Positions 1 through 11,300 of a stretch of DNA of 64,000 bases are shown one piece after another. The notes under the pieces are model-generated. The model made no database searches, was not told the DNA's origin, and worked only from the letters and a program-made list of their open reading frames with translations. The first letter of the stretch is position 1. Every line of letters begins with the position of its first letter. This DNA is from Ananas comosus (lineage: Eukaryota > Streptophyta > Magnoliopsida > Poales > Bromeliaceae): the NCBI RefSeq assembly GCF_001540865.1, contig NC_033638.1, positions 4,740,465 through 4,804,464 of the forward strand, in the 5' to 3' direction. The translations under genes and the position numbers were made by a program.

Positions 1-1573
1 CATTAGGCCATGAAGTGGCTTGGGACTTGGATATCATGTGAATTAATGAGCTAATGTCATAAAGTAACATTGAGCTTGATTTATGTATGAACCTAGTAAA
101 TAATGTCATAAAGAGGCATTAGATTAGAGTGATATGTGAATTAGGGAGCTAATGTCATAAAGAAACATTGGGCTCGGAAATGGGACTTAGCAAGCTAATG
201 TCATAAAGAGACATTGGGCTCGGAATTGGTATAGTAAGCTAGTGTCACAAAACGGCATTGGGTTTGGACTAGATATGGACTTAGCAAGCTAATGTCATAA
301 AGGGGCATTAGGCTTGGAATATGCGCGGACTTAGTAAACCGAATGTCATGAAGTGGCATTAATGTTGGAACAAGATTTGGGCGTAGTGAAATATAATGCC
401 ATAAAGGGGCATTGGACATAATGAATGGTTAAACCTTCACTTGGGATATTGGACTAGACCTATGGGTTGCTAGCGATCATTTCCATGGTTGAGCCATGAT
501 GACCGGATCGTTGTGACGATGACAATGCTTGCTTACTTGCCATTTGTGCTTATTTGCACATGCTTGTGAGGGTCGCTCCCTACAAGCCGGTACTTCGAAG
601 TTGGCCTACGCGACTTATGCTCGCTCGTGCGGTATCGAGAAACCTACGGGGTCGGGAGGTATAGACTCATTCCTATAGTAGGAATGTTGGAACTACCACC
701 GACATTTAGGTGGAACAAGCTGGACTACACTTGTGTAAGTCCCCAAAACAAAATTGAACAATGACATCAATCCATAAATGATAATTACTACTAAATAGGG
801 TGTAGTAGTTGGATCACCTTGCCATGTACATAGCATAGCTGTGAGCATTTGAGATATGTAGTATACTTGGTAATATCGCTCATTGCATTATAGTATACTT
901 GCTTGCCATGTGGGATCATACTAGATATGTGTTGGACATGCTTGATCATGATAGAATGAATGTATAATATATTGTCATCATATTACTTATGGCCTAGTAG
1001 TTTAGCATTCAATACATGCTTTCATATCTGCAGTTTATTTTCAGTTGTTTATCATATCTACTTTACTCGTTTGGGCCTAGTGGAGCATTGTGCTGAGGTC
1101 AGTAATTGCCCACTGGGAACTATAAATTATAGTTCTCACGCCCCCTATTTCTTGTTTCCTTTCAGAGCCTTCCACACCGGGTGAGGCTAGGGACCGCGGA
1201 AAGGGTATCGTCTCGAGCTAGCTTGTTGGCGAGGGACTTATCGATAGGTGGTCTACATCTCATTGGTTTTATTTTGGAGAGGTCGAGAGTTGTATCTATG
1301 TATAGTGACAACCCCTTTTGTATCTCGAGACAGTTGATGTATTTACTTTATATTATATATTAGTGGATTAGTTTTCTTTCTCTCTACTTGTTATTAGAAT
1401 TTAGCTGTTGTTGCCCTGATATCTCTAGTTGTCTTACTTCTACTTGCTTTCATATCTCTATTATTGTAGACGCCTTACATGTGCAGGCATATGGTGGGTC
1501 TAGGATATGTGCAGGCATATGGCGGGTCTGGGCACGCATCGGGCGGGCCTACGCCGGGTCCCGCGGCGTGACA
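1..1573 (+). mobile_element. Right part of a Ty3/gypsy LTR (Tekay/Del-like), cut by window edge
   Basis: The segment ends GCGGCGTGACA at 1573, a one-base variant of the LTR end GGGGCGTGACA seen at 16133 and 41844 and, inverted, as TGTCACGCCCC at 18311, 25976 and 42659. Its first 430 bases hold about eight degenerate copies of a 55-65 bp unit built on AATGTCATAAAG...GCATT. Similar units occur inside the LTRs at 43600-43800 and 63440-63720. No coding sequence is visible. The left end lies outside the window, so I cannot say whether this is a solo LTR or part of an element. Confidence 0.6.
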
Positions 1574-2056
1574 TCTATTATGCTCTAATAGTGTAAATTT
1601 GCAATGAATGCATGTTCACACTCAAATGAACAAAAATTGAAATCTCATAAGATTGTTCTATTATGTCTTAAAAGTGTAAATTTATAATGAATATATATTC
1701 AAATTTAAACAAACAAAAATTAAAATCTCATAATACTGTTCTATTATATGCTAAGAGCGTAAATTTGTAATGAATATGTGTTTACATTAAAATGGACAAA
1801 AATTAAAACCTCATAAGACTGTTCTATTATGCCTTAACAGTATAAATTTGCAATGAATACATGTTCACATTTAAATAAATAAAAATTAAAACGTAATAAG
1901 ATTTCTATTATACTCTAAGAGTGCAAATTTGCAACGAATATATATTCACATTCAAATGAACAAATATTAAAACCTCATAAGACTGCTCTATTATGACCGA
2001 AGAGTGTAAATTTACAACGAATACATATTCACATTCAAACAAATAAAATTTAATCA
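1574..2056. repeat. Tandem array, about 83-bp unit, six copies
   Basis: Units beginning TCTATTATG start at 1574, 1657, 1740, 1822, 1904 and 1987. Each runs through AGTGTAAATTTGCAATGAAT, a TTCACATTCAAA stretch and a CTCATAAGACTGT end. Copies differ by roughly 10-20 percent by eye. The first unit starts at the base after the LTR end at 1573. The sequence is AT-rich and has no coding potential. Confidence 0.85.
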
Positions 2057-2725
2057 TATACGTGATCTATAAACCATATATGTGTGTGAAAGAGACTGTA
2101 CTATACAAGTAGCAATTTCTAAACCCTAACCCTAAATTATGAATTCTACAAATACATATAAAATAATCATTCATAGAAGTATCCTAGTATGTTTTGTTTT
2201 AAGCAGTATAGCAAGGTAACTCCTAAATATCTCATAACATCGTTCTACAAATCCATAGGAGTATATATTTGCAATGAATACATATGTCTTATTAAACGAA
2301 CAAAACTTAATCATATGCGTCATCTATAAACCATATGTATGTGTGTATGATTGTGGTATACAAGTGAAAATTTATAAACCCTAATCCTAAATTATGAATT
2401 ATATGGATATAAACAAAAATATAGGCACCAGTAAATTTGTATAGCACTATTCTACCAATCCCTAAATTATATATTTGCAATGAATATATGTTCTACATTC
2501 AAACGAACAAAATTTAAAACCTCACAGCACTGTTCTATTATGTCGTAATAATACATATTTGTAATGAATACATGTTAACTATTCTAAACCGAACAAAATT
2601 TAATTAAATGCGTGATGTATAAACAGTATGTGTGTGTGTGTGACTGTGGTATACAAGTAGCAATATCTAAACCCTAACCCTAAATCCTAAATTTATATAA
2701 ATACAACAAAAAATAATATATACCA
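2057..2725. repeat. Composite repeat with telomere-like CCCTAAA motifs, three copies
   Basis: Three blocks, near 2057-2180, 2325-2440 and 2605-2715, share the order ATCTATAAACC-ATATG, a GTGTGTG stretch, a (G/C)TATACAAGT segment, and then AAACCCTAACCCTAAA or a close variant. Degenerate pieces of the 83-bp unit lie between the blocks (for example 2270-2300 and 2490-2580). The whole region therefore looks like one higher-order repeat that evolved from the array to its left. The telomere-like part is only two or three units long. Confidence 0.7.
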
Positions 2726-2899
2726 GCACAATTGAATTTGAATAGTTTTCTCAAATTGAGTGAATTTAATATCTCTCGATTATGAAGACAGCGGCACGAC
2801 AAGGCGAATGTGATGATGGTAACCAAACCCTAAAAATATGAAATTTTATGTTAAATAAGAAATAAAAGAATAAAATTATAGGACTTATAGAAGATTAGA

Positions 2900-3420
2900 G
2901 GGTTGTGGCTGAAAAGTCGAAAATTGCCCCCAATTTTGGGTGCCTACGAGCGTATGAACGAGTAGCAGGTCCTGCGATGGATAGGGGAGGAGAGCGGAGC
3001 GGAGTATCCTACAAGCGACGAGAGGTGAGCTCCTACCGATGGAGACAGGCGAGAGCGAGAGAGATCTCTGAGAAGGTTGGAGTAGGGATTCCTAGATAGC
3101 ACAAAAGAGAGCTTGGGAGAGAGCTTGGGAGATAGCAACATGGGAATGTGTGGAACGAAAGAAAGGCGGCATGAGAGGCGAGCTCCTGCCGATGGAGAGA
3201 GACAAGAGCGAGAGAGAGCTCTGTCGATGGAGATAGATGACAGCGAGAAAGAGCTCAGAGAGCGCGAGACAGAGCTTAGAGAGCGCCAGAGAGAGAGCTT
3301 GGGAGAGAGCAGGGGAATGCGTGAAATGAAAATAAGGCGGCGTGAGAATATACACGCACTTAATTCCTGTTTAATCTCAACCATCTTTGTTTGGGGTGTA
3401 AGATATATACACCCCAAACA
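2900..3420. repeat. GA-rich segment with internal duplication
   Basis: The plus strand is strongly purine-rich (GAGAGA, GAGCTTGGGAGAGA). A block around 3015-3110 recurs in altered form around 3165-3320: both contain GAGCTCCTNCCGATGGAGA followed by GAGAGCGAGAGAG. Long open frames on both strands here are low-complexity (Arg/Glu on one, Ser/Leu on the other), and I do not regard them as genes. It ends in a hairpin near 3388-3418, where TTTGGGGTGTA faces TACACCCCAAA. Confidence 0.55.
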
Positions 3421-3453
3421 GGAGTGTGCATGTAGACTTTTCCTTTTTTCAAA

Positions 3454-3810
3454 TGGTAAACTTCAATTTATCCCATTGTAGTTTAGTATGTGTTTTTTTT
3501 GTAACTTTGTACTTCAAGAAGTTATCCTTAATTAGGTATTTTGTGGTTTAGCGAATTTTCACTTCGTCATCATGTGGTTCAAAAATTTATACTAAATTAT
3601 ACTATGATTTTATTTTGCTTCGCTATAAAGATCTATCGTTAAGTAGGATAACATCTTATAATTTTTAAAACATTTTATTTTACTATCCTGTTTGGTCGTA
3701 GATTTTTCGATTAAATAAAGATAAAATTTTTAAAAAATTAAATATATTTTTTTATAAAAAATAAAAAAATAAAAAAGCTAAACTGTAAAGAGATAAATTA
3801 AAGTTTATTA
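3454..3810. mobile_element. MITE in the CHLH upstream region
   Basis: A left end GGTAAACTTCAATTTATCCC followed by ATTGTAGTTTAG is matched, inverted, by the right end (CTAAACTGTAAAGAGATAAA followed by TTAAAGTTTATT). The inverted ends are about 33 bp with several mismatches, and the middle is very AT-rich. A similar GGTAAACTTCAA start occurs in the element at 17100-17600. I could not define a target-site duplication. It ends about 690 bases upstream of the CHLH start codon. Confidence 0.6.
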
Positions 3811-3839
3811 AAAAAAAACCTAAACTTCGTGCGATCATG

Positions 3840-4501
3840 CTTTTGCCAAAGTCGCTGTGGCATTCTAAAGCCCACAAATCTCCACATCAGCGTTTTTGGG
3901 CCCAAACGATGTGCACTCCAAGCGACGGACGGTCACAAAACAGTTGAAAGATCGTCCTCGCCCTAGTAACGACGATACGCGCATACCAAACAAAAGAAAA
4001 CAAAACAAGAAAAATCGTCTTTTCGCTGCTCCCTGTTATCACCTCCCTCCCGTAGTAAGCAGATTATAGCGGAGTTGGGTAATCCGGAGGAGCCAATAGG
4101 AAGGCGAGCCGCATCGTTCGCTATCCCTACTCCTTACCCACGCCCCGGCCCCATTCACGGGCTCAGATAAGCCCCCAAAATCCCCCTCTCGTCCTTGCCC
4201 CTGTGCTAAAACAGAACAAATCACTCTTCTCGTTCCTATCATGGCCACGTGTCTTAGGTTCCACCACCAGCCTCTGCACTCCCACAGCCCTAAATTCCCT
4301 CCACCGACATACCGCTCGCTCTTTCCTCCTCACTCTTTAATGGACTATACATACCCACCGTCCCTCCTCTTCCTAGTTTTAGCGGAAGAGAGAAGGGTAC
4401 TGCCCCTTTCTCAACAGCAATCAAAAAAGAGAAAAAGTATATGTATAAAGAACAGAATTGGAAGAGTGCTTAAAGAAAGCAAGAAAGAAAGGTTTTGAAG
4501 A
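3840..4501 (+). promoter_or_regulatory. Putative CHLH promoter and 5' leader
   Basis: Seen directly: a palindromic TTGGGCCCAA near 3896-3905 (a TGGGCC, site-II-like motif), an I-box GATAAG at 4166-4171, a G-box CCACGTGT at 4245-4252, a weak TATA-like CTATACATA at 4345-4353, and a pyrimidine-rich stretch before a likely 5' leader. Established knowledge: CHLH genes are light- and clock-regulated, and G-box factors of the HY5/PIF type bind such promoters in Arabidopsis. Inference: these motifs could mediate light control. The transcription start is not known. Confidence 0.5.
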
Positions 4502-7500
4502 ATGTCGTCCCTGGTCTCCACCCCCTTCACCCACCCCAGTTCGGCGAGAATAGAGCTGCTCTCCTCTGCATCCCAGAGGCACCACATTTTTCTCCACTCG
4601 TTCCTCCCCAGGAGCAGCAGCAGCGGTAGCAGTAGCAGGTCGGTCCGCAATGGCCGGACGGTGCGGTGCGCCGTACTAGGCAACGGGCTGTTCACGCAGA
4701 CCAACCCCGATGTGCGCCGCATCGTGCCCCCGGACGCGGACCGGAGCCTCCCCAGGGTGAAGGTGGTCTACGTGGTCCTCGAGGCCCAGTACCAATCCTC
4801 GCTCTCCGCGGCGGTGCGCGCCCTCAACGCCGAGCGCCGCTACGCCTCCTTCGAGGTCGTGGGCTACCTGGTGGAGGAGCTCCGCGACGAGAGCACGTAC
4901 CGGACCTTCTGCGAGGACCTCGCGGACGCCAACGTGTTCATCGGCTCTCTGATCTTCGTCGAGGAGCTGGCGCTCAAGATCAAGGCGGCCGTCGAGAAGG
5001 AGCGCGACCGGATGGACGCCGTTCTCGTCTTCCCGTCCATGCCGGAGGTAATGCGGCTCAACAAGCTGGGCTCCTTCAGCATGTCGCAGCTCGGGCAGTC
5101 CAAGAGCCCCTTCTTCCAGCTCTTCAAGCGGAAGAAGCAGTCCGCCGGGTTCGCCGAGAGCATGCTGAAGCTGGTGCGCACGCTGCCCAAGGTGCTCAAG
5201 TACCTCCCCAGCGACAAGGCGCAGGACGCCCGGCTGTACATCCTCAGCCTGCAGTTCTGGCTCGGCGGCTCCCCCGACAACCTCCGGAATTTCCTTAAGA
5301 TGATCGCCGGCTCCTACGTCCCGGCTCTCAGGGGCGCCAAGATCGACTACGCCGACCCGGTGCTGTTCCTCGACAGCGGTATTTGGCACCCGCTGGCCCC
5401 CTGCATGTACGGCGACGTCAAGGAGTACTTGAATTGGTACGGGACGCGGCGCGATGCCGACGAGCGGCTCAAGGACCCGAACGCGCCGGTTGTCGGATTG
5501 GTCCTGCAGAGGAGCCACATCGTCACGGGCGACGACGGCCACTACGTCGCTGTGATCATGGAGCTGGAGGCGCGGGGGGCCAAGGTGATACCCATCTTCG
5601 CGGGCGGGCTCGACTTCTCAGGCCCGGCGGAGAGGTACCTGATCGACCCCGTCACTGGCAAGCCATTCGTCCACGCCGTGGTGTCGCTCACGGGGTTCGC
5701 GCTCGTGGGCGGCCCGGCTAGGCAGGACCACCCGCGGGCGATCGAGGCGCTGAGCAAACTGGACGTGCCATACATTGTGGCTCTGCCGTTGGTGTTCCAG
5801 ACCACCGAGGAGTGGCTGAACAGCACCTTGGGATTGCATCCAATTCAGGTGGCGCTGCAGGTCGCTCTCCCGGAGCTCGATGGTGGAATGGAGCCCATCG
5901 TGTTCTCCGGCCGCGACCCGAGAACAGGCAAGGCATCACCTGCACACACGCGCGCGCGCGCACACACACACTCTCTCTCCTTCCTTTCATTTCTTTTCTT
6001 TTCTAGTCCTCTTCTTTCTAAAACTAAGTATGATGTATTGTATTTTTAAATAAAGGCTAACTATCGGATGTGGGTGTGTTTTGGGCCCAGGGAAGTCACA
6101 TGCGCTGCATAAGAGGGTGGAGCAGCTGTGTACGAGAGCAATCAGGTGGGCAGAGCTGAAGAGAAAATCTAAGGTATGTTTTTTGCTGTTTAGTTCTGCT
6201 TTTGTTTGTGTGGAACTTATTTTACTACGGCGTTCATTACTCTAAGCATCTTTCCTTGATAGTGGTTAGGGTTGGATAAAAATAGGCGTAACAGCACCTG
6301 CTAATTAATACATATAACGTGCTAGCATGCCTTATCCCTTTCTCTACCCTAAGTTCCAGCTATGCTACTCTAGCCCCATTACCTTAAATCAAAACTTGCT
6401 CCAACGATATGATCCAATATGCCTATTATCCTTTGGCTTGGAAATTTTCACATTCATTGTGACAGCAACAAGTTAACTGATTTGCCAAAATCAATACATT
6501 CCAGAGAGTAAACTAGAATGTTACCAAAGTAACTATGCATGAATTTGATGTAATTGCTATGTAAGATGCCACACCAAAAGAATACTTGTGTTGCGGAAAA
6601 TACAGTTGGTTACATAGAAATTTTGATTTGTCCTTTCTTTCTATTGTAACTTACATGTATTTTTCCTCTTGGCATCAGGTAGTTTGTACTAAAACTTTTC
6701 TCAATTGTTTCAACATCATTTTTGTGACTCACTGCAGGAAGAGAAGAAGTTGGCAATCACTGTCTTTAGCTTTCCGCCTGACAAGGGCAACGTGGGCACA
6801 GCTGCCTACCTGAATGTCTTCTCCTCCATCTTTTCCGTCCTTCGAGACCTCAAGAAGGACGGCTACAATGTGGAGGGCCTTCCTGACACACCTGAAGCGC
6901 TCATCGAGGATGTCATCCATGACAAGGAGGCCAAGTTCAGTAGCCCCAACCTCAACATCGCTCACAAGATGAGCGTGCGTGAGTACCAGCAGCTAACACC
7001 TTATGCGTCCCTGTTGGAGGAGAACTGGGGCAAACCCCCTGGCAATCTCAATTCTGACGGCCAGCACCTCCTTGTTTATGGAAAGCAGTACGGCAATATC
7101 TTCATTGGGGTGCAGCCCACTTTTGGATATGAAGGCGACCCAATGCGCCTCTTATTCTCCAAGTCGGCTAGCCCTCACCACGGCTTTGCTGCATACTACT
7201 CCTTTGTGGAGAAGATCTTCAAGGCTGATGCTGTTCTCCATTTCGGCACTCATGGTTCTCTTGAATTCATGCCTGGGAAGCAGGTTGGGATGAGCGACGT
7301 ATGCTACCCTGACAGCCTCATTGGAAACATTCCCAACATCTACTATTATGCAGCTAACAATCCGTCGGAGGCCACCGTTGCCAAGCGAAGGAGCTATGCA
7401 AACACTATAAGCTACTTAACACCGCCGGCTGAGAACGCAGGGCTTTACAAGGGACTCAAGCAACTTGCAGAGCTCATCTCGTCTTACCAATCCCTCAAAG

Positions 7501-9495
7501 ACACTGGTCGAGGGCCACAGATTGTGAGCTCAATCATCAGCACTGCAAAGCAGTGCAACCTTGACAAAGATGTGAGCCTGCCGGAAGAAGGGGAGGAGCT
7601 TTCCCCTGAGGAGAGAGACCTCGTGGTTGGAAAGGTGTACTCAAAGATTATGGAGATCGAGTCCCGGCTTCTGCCTTGCGGGCTCCATGTGATTGGCGAG
7701 CCTCCCACTGCCATGGAGGCTGTGGCAACGTTGGTGAACATTGCTGCTCTCGACCGTCCTGAGGATGGTATTTACTCACTTCCAGGCATACTGGCGGAGA
7801 CTGTAGGCAGAAACATTGAGGATGTGTACAGAGGAAGTGACAAAGGTATTCTGGCTGATGTTGAGCTTCTTCGGCAAATAACAGAGGCATCGCGCGGTGC
7901 GATATTCACCTTTGTGGATCGGACAACGAACAAGAGAGGGCAAGTTGTCGATGTTGCTGAGAAGCTGACCTCGATGCTTGGGTTCGGCCTCAGTGAGCCA
8001 TGGGTGCAGTACCTGTCCAAGACCAAGTTTCTCAGAGCAGACAGGGAGAAGCTCAGGACCTTGTTTGAGTTCTTGGGAGAGTGTTTGAAGCTGGTTGTGG
8101 CGGACAATGAGCTTGCGAGTCTGAAACTGGCCCTCAAGGGCAGCTATGTGGAGCCCGGCCCTGGCGGGGATCCAATCCGAAACCCGAAGGTGCTTCCCAC
8201 TGGGAAGAACATCCATGCACTGGACCCTCAGGCAATTCCAACTGCAGCTGCAATGCAGAGTGCCAAAGTGGTGGTCGATCGGCTGATAGAACGGCAGAAG
8301 GCAGACAATGGAGGGAAATACCCTGAGACAGTCGCTCTTGTGCTCTGGGGTACCGATAACATCAAGACTTATGGGGAGTCTCTGGCCCAAGTGCTGTGGA
8401 TGATCGGTGTCAGGCCCATTGCTGATACCTTTGGCCGTGTGAACCGTGTGGAGCCTGTCAGCCTTGAAGAGCTCGGCCGGCCTAGGATCGATGTGGTTGT
8501 CAATTGCTCTGGTGTTTTCAGGGATCTCTTCATCAACCAGGTATGTTGATTTTCAAACTGTCTATAGATCATATAATGATATGCAATCTCTTTCTAGTCA
8601 GCACCGAACCGAACTATATATGTTTGATACGGTGATGCAGATGAATCTGCTTGACCGGGCAGTGAAGATGGTTGCAGAACTGGACGAACCTGTGGAGCAA
8701 AACTATGTCCGGAAGCACACCTTGCAGCAGGCGCAGGAGTTGGGCATGTCGGTGCGTGAGGCAGCGACACGCGTCTTCTCGAATGCATCAGGCTCCTATT
8801 CTTCCAACGTCAACCTGGCGGTGGAGAACTCGTCATGGAACGATGAGAAGCAACTGCAGGACATGTACCTCAGCCGCAAGTCGTTCGCGTTTGACAGCGA
8901 TGCTCCTGGGGCGGGCATGATGGAGAAGCGCAAGGTGTTTGAGATGGCGCTAGCGACGGCCGATGCCACGTTCCAGAACCTGGACTCTTCGGAGATCTCG
9001 CTGACTGATGTGAGCCACTACTTTGACTCGGACCCGACGAACCTGGTGCAGTCACTGCGCAAAGATGGCCGGAAGCCAAGCGCGTACATTGCCGACACGA
9101 CGACGGCAAATGCACAGGTGCGGACGCTGGCTGAGACGGTGCGGCTGGACGCGAGGACGAAGCTTCTGAACCCGAAGTGGTACGAAGGGATGATGTCGAG
9201 CGGTTATGAGGGAGTGCGGGAGATCGAGAAGCGACTAACAAACACTGTGGGGTGGAGCGCGACGTCAGGGCAGGTGGACAACTGGGTGTATGAGGAGGCC
9301 AACACGACGTTCATCGAGGACGAGCAGATGCGGAAGCGGCTTATGCAGACCAACCCCAACTCCTTCCGGAAGCTTGTGCAGACATTTCTTGAAGCTAGCG
9401 GCAGGGGCTACTGGGAGACATCTGAGGAGAACCTTGAGAGGCTTAGGCAGCTCTACTCTGAAGTCGAGGACAAGATCGAAGGGATCGAGCGGTAG
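4502..9495 (+). CDS. CHLH: Magnesium chelatase subunit H, chloroplastic (four exons)
   Basis: This is the large porphyrin-binding subunit of Mg-chelatase, which with CHLI and CHLD inserts Mg2+ into protoporphyrin IX, the first committed step of chlorophyll synthesis in the plastid. In Arabidopsis the protein is also called GUN5. Exons read as 4502-5927, 6091-6173, 6738-8540 and 8641-9495; joined, they give an uninterrupted frame of 1388 residues, close to the usual 1380-1390. Residues 1 to about 55 are Ser/Arg/His-rich, as in a transit peptide, and the mature protein probably starts near [14 protein letters not shown]3479-type N-terminal region is followed by the CobN/Mg-chelatase domain, with the conserved [15 protein letters not shown] near residue 671 and FRDLFINQ at the exon 3/4 join. 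The start fits because it opens the transit peptide in frame. Intron 1 has a GC donor. No damage is seen and the gene looks functional. Confidence 0.97.
5928..6090 (+). other. CHLH intron 1, GC-AG type, with Z-DNA-prone repeat
   Basis: Exon 1 must end in ...AGAACAG at 5927, because only that boundary joined to GGAAGTCACATG at 6091 keeps the conserved [18 protein letters not shown] protein sequence. The intron therefore starts GCAAGG and ends CCCAG (163 bases). There is no GT nearby that preserves the frame. Positions 5941-5969 are an uninterrupted alternating purine/pyrimidine run (CA and CG dinucleotides), followed by a CT repeat. Confidence 0.9.
6174..6737 (+). other. CHLH intron 2
   Basis: The donor is AAG/GTATGTT and the acceptor ACTGCAG/GAAGAG. 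It is 564 bases long, phase 0 and AT-rich. The junction restores [17 protein letters not shown], which is conserved in plant CHLH proteins. I see no embedded gene or repeat. Confidence 0.93.
8541..8640 (+). other. CHLH intron 3
   Basis: The donor is CCAG/GTATGTT and the acceptor GATGCAG/ATGAAT. It is 100 bases long and phase 0. The junction gives [22 protein letters not shown], matching the family. Reading through instead would hit a stop at 8547-8549, within three codons. Confidence 0.95.
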
Positions 9496-10914
9496 TTACC
9501 AATCAGTCCGGTGTTGTTCATCTGGTTCTTCTATTTGTAAAACTTCAAATTTATAAAATTTAATGTGTATGGTATTTATAAATATGTAACATTTAAAGAA
9601 TTTCATGAGATTGTGATTTATGAATGAGACTGAAGCTGTAATCATTCTATGAAATCGAGAGGAAAGGGCTCACCAAAAGAGTTTGATGTGAAGATGCTCA
9701 GGCTACAATGCTAGTTTTAAAGCCGCGGCGAATCTAGCAGCACTATAGTGAGCCTAATGATGTGGCCTAAACTATTTAATCTTCTGAAGTAGATAAGTCA
9801 AAGGCGTGTTCACAAAGTCCATCTCATCATATTCCACATCAAACAAAGGGCACAGAAATCGCCATACTGTCGCTAATTCAATAAGTTCTTTTATATCCTG
9901 CCAGGATGTTGAATCTAATAATTTGATGGTCTTGAGACAGCAATGATCTAAATAACAAGAAGTATATTCGCAAAGATGATCTCATAATAGTCTCCATGAG
10001 GATAAGATTCTCTCCAGGGGCACAAAGATACCACACTACTGTTGTTCTTATTGTCGACATTTTAATTCTTCATCAAATTGAACAATCATTCATGTTTTCC
10101 ATACATAATACATTTAATATCCAAACGAATAACATATTCATGAATGAAAATTCAAACTTACCCACAGCAAGTATAACAACAATCCTCTTAAATGTCAGTG
10201 TAAGATCTCTAGTTGGATAAAGAGTCTACTCTGATTGAGTTTGAAAGTTCCCTAGTTGTATCAAGCAACAAAATGATTCTGTTCTACCGTTTCTGTCACT
10301 TGGATAACAGATAACTAGTAGTGTTTTTTTCTTTCACCCTATAAGCAAATGAAGGTATATAACGGCCATAAGATCTGATTCTAATGCACAGCAGTTCCTA
10401 ACTTTTTGACTATTTATCGCGGGAGCTCTTTGATTTAAGTTAGGGATAGTGAAATCAAAACTAACGAAAGATTACTTAGCAAAATCAAAACTATCAAAAT
10501 TCAGTTATCCCTTCTGAGTATCGGTATTCTTTTATTTGCTAATTTTTGCTTTGCAGTCTTTTCTTTATCATATTTTCATCTGCAGAGCATATGGTTAACA
10601 TAGCTTACATTACAGCAAGTAAAATAAAATTAGAAAATTTGAAACCTTCTGCTCTTATAACATCTAAAACAACCAACTACTCTAAAATGTTAAAGTACGA
10701 GAGCATGTATTAATATTTTATATTCAATACTTGTTAGATATAACTATCAATTACTACTAATTGGTGCATTGTGTGGATTAAGGACTAATATAAAAGTGCA
10801 ATTTAATGAATACCTCAATACATTACTAATTTTATAAGGTTGGACTTTTCAGATGTTTAGCTGGCTAAGTCAAATTTTAAATAGAAAGTACAAGTTAATG
10901 AATTACCTCAATAC
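9496..10914. other. CHLH 3' region and anonymous AT-rich DNA
   Basis: The first 60-100 bases after the stop codon at 9495 are probably the CHLH 3' untranslated region; I see no clear AATAAA there. The rest shows no convincing reading frame or RNA gene. A short sequence is duplicated: GAATACCTCAATACATTACT near 10808 and GAATTACCTCAATACAATAC near 10900, the second copy lying at the edge of the copia fragment. Confidence 0.5.
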
Positions 10915-11300
10915 AATACTTCTTTCTTTCTTCTTCAAGATCGCCATGAAAGAAAAGCTATCTAGACATCCATATGGTGAATCAAAAGCTTATGAATGGA
11001 TGTTAATGCTAGGACTCGGATAGTAGCTATGAGAGCAATAGGCGCATATGTGTCGAAGTAGTCAACATCAGCTTTTTGTTGAAAATCTTGAGCAACAAGT
11101 TGCGCCTCATACTTTTCTACTGATCTGTCAGCCCTAAGTTTCTTTTTATAGATCCACTAACATCCTAAGGGTTGGTTTCCATAAGGCAAATCAGTGAGGA
11201 TCCAAGTGTTATTGCTAATAATCGACTTGATTTCACTGTTTATAACATCTTTCCAAAAAGAAGCTTAAGGAGAACTTATAGCTTTCATATATAATAAAGG
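10915..11300 (-). pseudogene. copia reverse transcriptase N-terminal fragment
   Basis: Conceptual minus-strand reading across frame breaks gives recognisable RT pieces: a W.....E...I..N.TW.L pattern near 11250-11190, a WIYKKKLRADRS piece near 11150, VDYFDTYAP near 11055, TIRVLA and HMDV near 10975, and GDLEEE near 10935. Similarity stops at about 10915, where the element is broken off. The catalytic YVDD region is absent. Confidence 0.55.

Noticed and set aside
2944..3481. Two overlapping frames of 122-157 codons on opposite strands
   Set aside because: Composition is Arg/Glu or Ser/Leu only, produced by GAGAGA-type repeats and an internal duplication.
4676..5542. Long open frames on the minus strand and in other plus frames across CHLH exon 1 (also 7776-8390 and 8870-9241)
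   Set aside because: They are shadows of GC-rich coding sequence; no family motif, and the CHLH frame explains the region completely.
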